NCBI GenBank assembly: GCA_964610765.1 | Contig: CAZSWS010000099.1 | Location: forward strand, 1 to 7,908 | Direction: 5' to 3' | Source of the DNA: CAZSWS01 sp964610765 | GTDB taxonomy: Bacteria > Bacteroidota > Bacteroidia > Bacteroidales > Tannerellaceae | DNA: 7,908 nt | In this document: in pieces, positions 7,707-7,908 of the stretch | How the letters are laid out: each line of letters begins with the position of its first letter | Numbering within the stretch: position 1 is the stretch's first letter | Program-made: the position numbers and the translations under genes | The notes under the pieces: model-generated | Seen by the model: the letters and a program-made list of their open reading frames with translations, nothing else | What the model was told of the DNA's origin: nothing | Database searches by the model: none

Positions 7707-7875
7707 CCCGTGCGAAACAAATGCATTGCAAAAAAATGCCTATATTCGCAAACACTGATAGTCAGCCCCTTATCATCTTCTTATATAAATATGAATAGAC
7801 TTTTAAAATTAAAAAAGGATCTCCGCATTTATAGCGACATAAAGTGCTTACTTACAATAGAATAGAACGACAAGA
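7707..7875 (+). promoter_or_regulatory. CRISPR leader (169 bp, AT-rich)
   Basis: The non-coding stretch between the cas2 stop and the first repeat has the position, length and AT-richness expected of a leader, which drives array transcription and guides spacer integration. It holds a nested inverted repeat: TGCGAA (7711-7716) pairs with TTCGCA (7745-7750), and inside it GCATT (7723-7727) pairs with AATGC (7735-7739). A short tandem AATAG repeat lies at 7856-7865, ten bases before the first repeat. No promoter with good spacing and no open reading frame is convincing here. The leader role is inferred from position and from the repeat orientation. Confidence 0.75.
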
Positions 7876-7907
7876 GTCACACCTCACGCAGGTGTGTGGA
7901 TTGAAAC
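7876..7907 (+). CRISPR. First type I-C CRISPR repeat; array continues beyond window
   Basis: This 32-nt unit begins GTCACACC and ends GGATTGAAAC, the pattern of type I-C repeats. CACACCT (7878-7884) and AGGTGTG (7890-7896) form a perfect 7-bp stem with loop CACGC. The 11 bases after the stem, TGGATTGAAAC (7897-7907), would be the 5' handle left by Cas5c, the same length as in characterised I-C crRNAs. Base 7908 is the start of the first spacer. Only one copy is visible, so the call rests on similarity to I-C repeats and its position after cas2 and a leader. With this orientation, the spacer just past the right edge would be the most recently gained. Confidence 0.93.
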
Positions 7908-7908
7908 A

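Noticed and set aside
7726..7748. TTG plus TATATTCG as a promoter for the array.
   Set aside because: The spacing is only 12 bp and the second box departs from TAnnTTTG; it also overlaps the inverted repeat.
7711..7750. Rho-independent terminator after cas2.
   Set aside because: The stem is interrupted and AT-rich inside, and no T run follows it.

Overview
The window holds a complete type I-C CRISPR-Cas locus (older subtype name Dvulg), all on the plus strand: cas3 - cas5c - cas8c - cas7c - cas4 - cas1 - cas2, then an AT-rich leader and the first CRISPR repeat, which ends one base before the window does. The organism is probably a member of the Bacteroidota, most likely Bacteroidales. The reasons are AT-rich DNA, starts mostly without a Shine-Dalgarno sequence, and promoter elements of the Bacteroides form (TTG, about 20 bp, then TAnnTTTG). 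Genus and species cannot be read from the window.

Layout: positions 1-62 carry the 5' part of a tRNA-Ser(GCU) gene on the minus strand, cut by the left edge. Positions 63-238 are a divergent intergenic region with a good promoter for the tRNA and a weaker candidate promoter for the cas operon. Positions 239-7706 are seven tightly packed cas genes that overlap or are separated by 4 to 43 bp, which suggests one transcript. Positions 7707-7875 are the presumed leader. Positions 7876-7907 are one 32-nt I-C type repeat with a 7-bp stem, and base 7908 is the first base of the first spacer.

How the genes work together, from knowledge of the family: Cas1, Cas2 and Cas4 capture spacers, with Cas4 trimming and selecting for the PAM, and insert them next to the leader. 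Cas5c cuts the array transcript at the base of each repeat hairpin, since I-C lacks Cas6. Cas5c, Cas8c, a Cas7c filament and probably an internally translated Cas11c from the 3' end of cas8c form Cascade on the crRNA. Cas3, an HD nuclease fused to an SF2 helicase, then degrades the bound target DNA. The key catalytic motifs that can be recognised are intact, so the system looks functional.

I found no undescribed system. The points worth a second look are the likely internal Cas11c start, one strong Shine-Dalgarno sequence before cas8c, a nested inverted repeat in the leader, the 17-bp cas4/cas1 overlap, and the position next to the 5' end of a tRNA gene.
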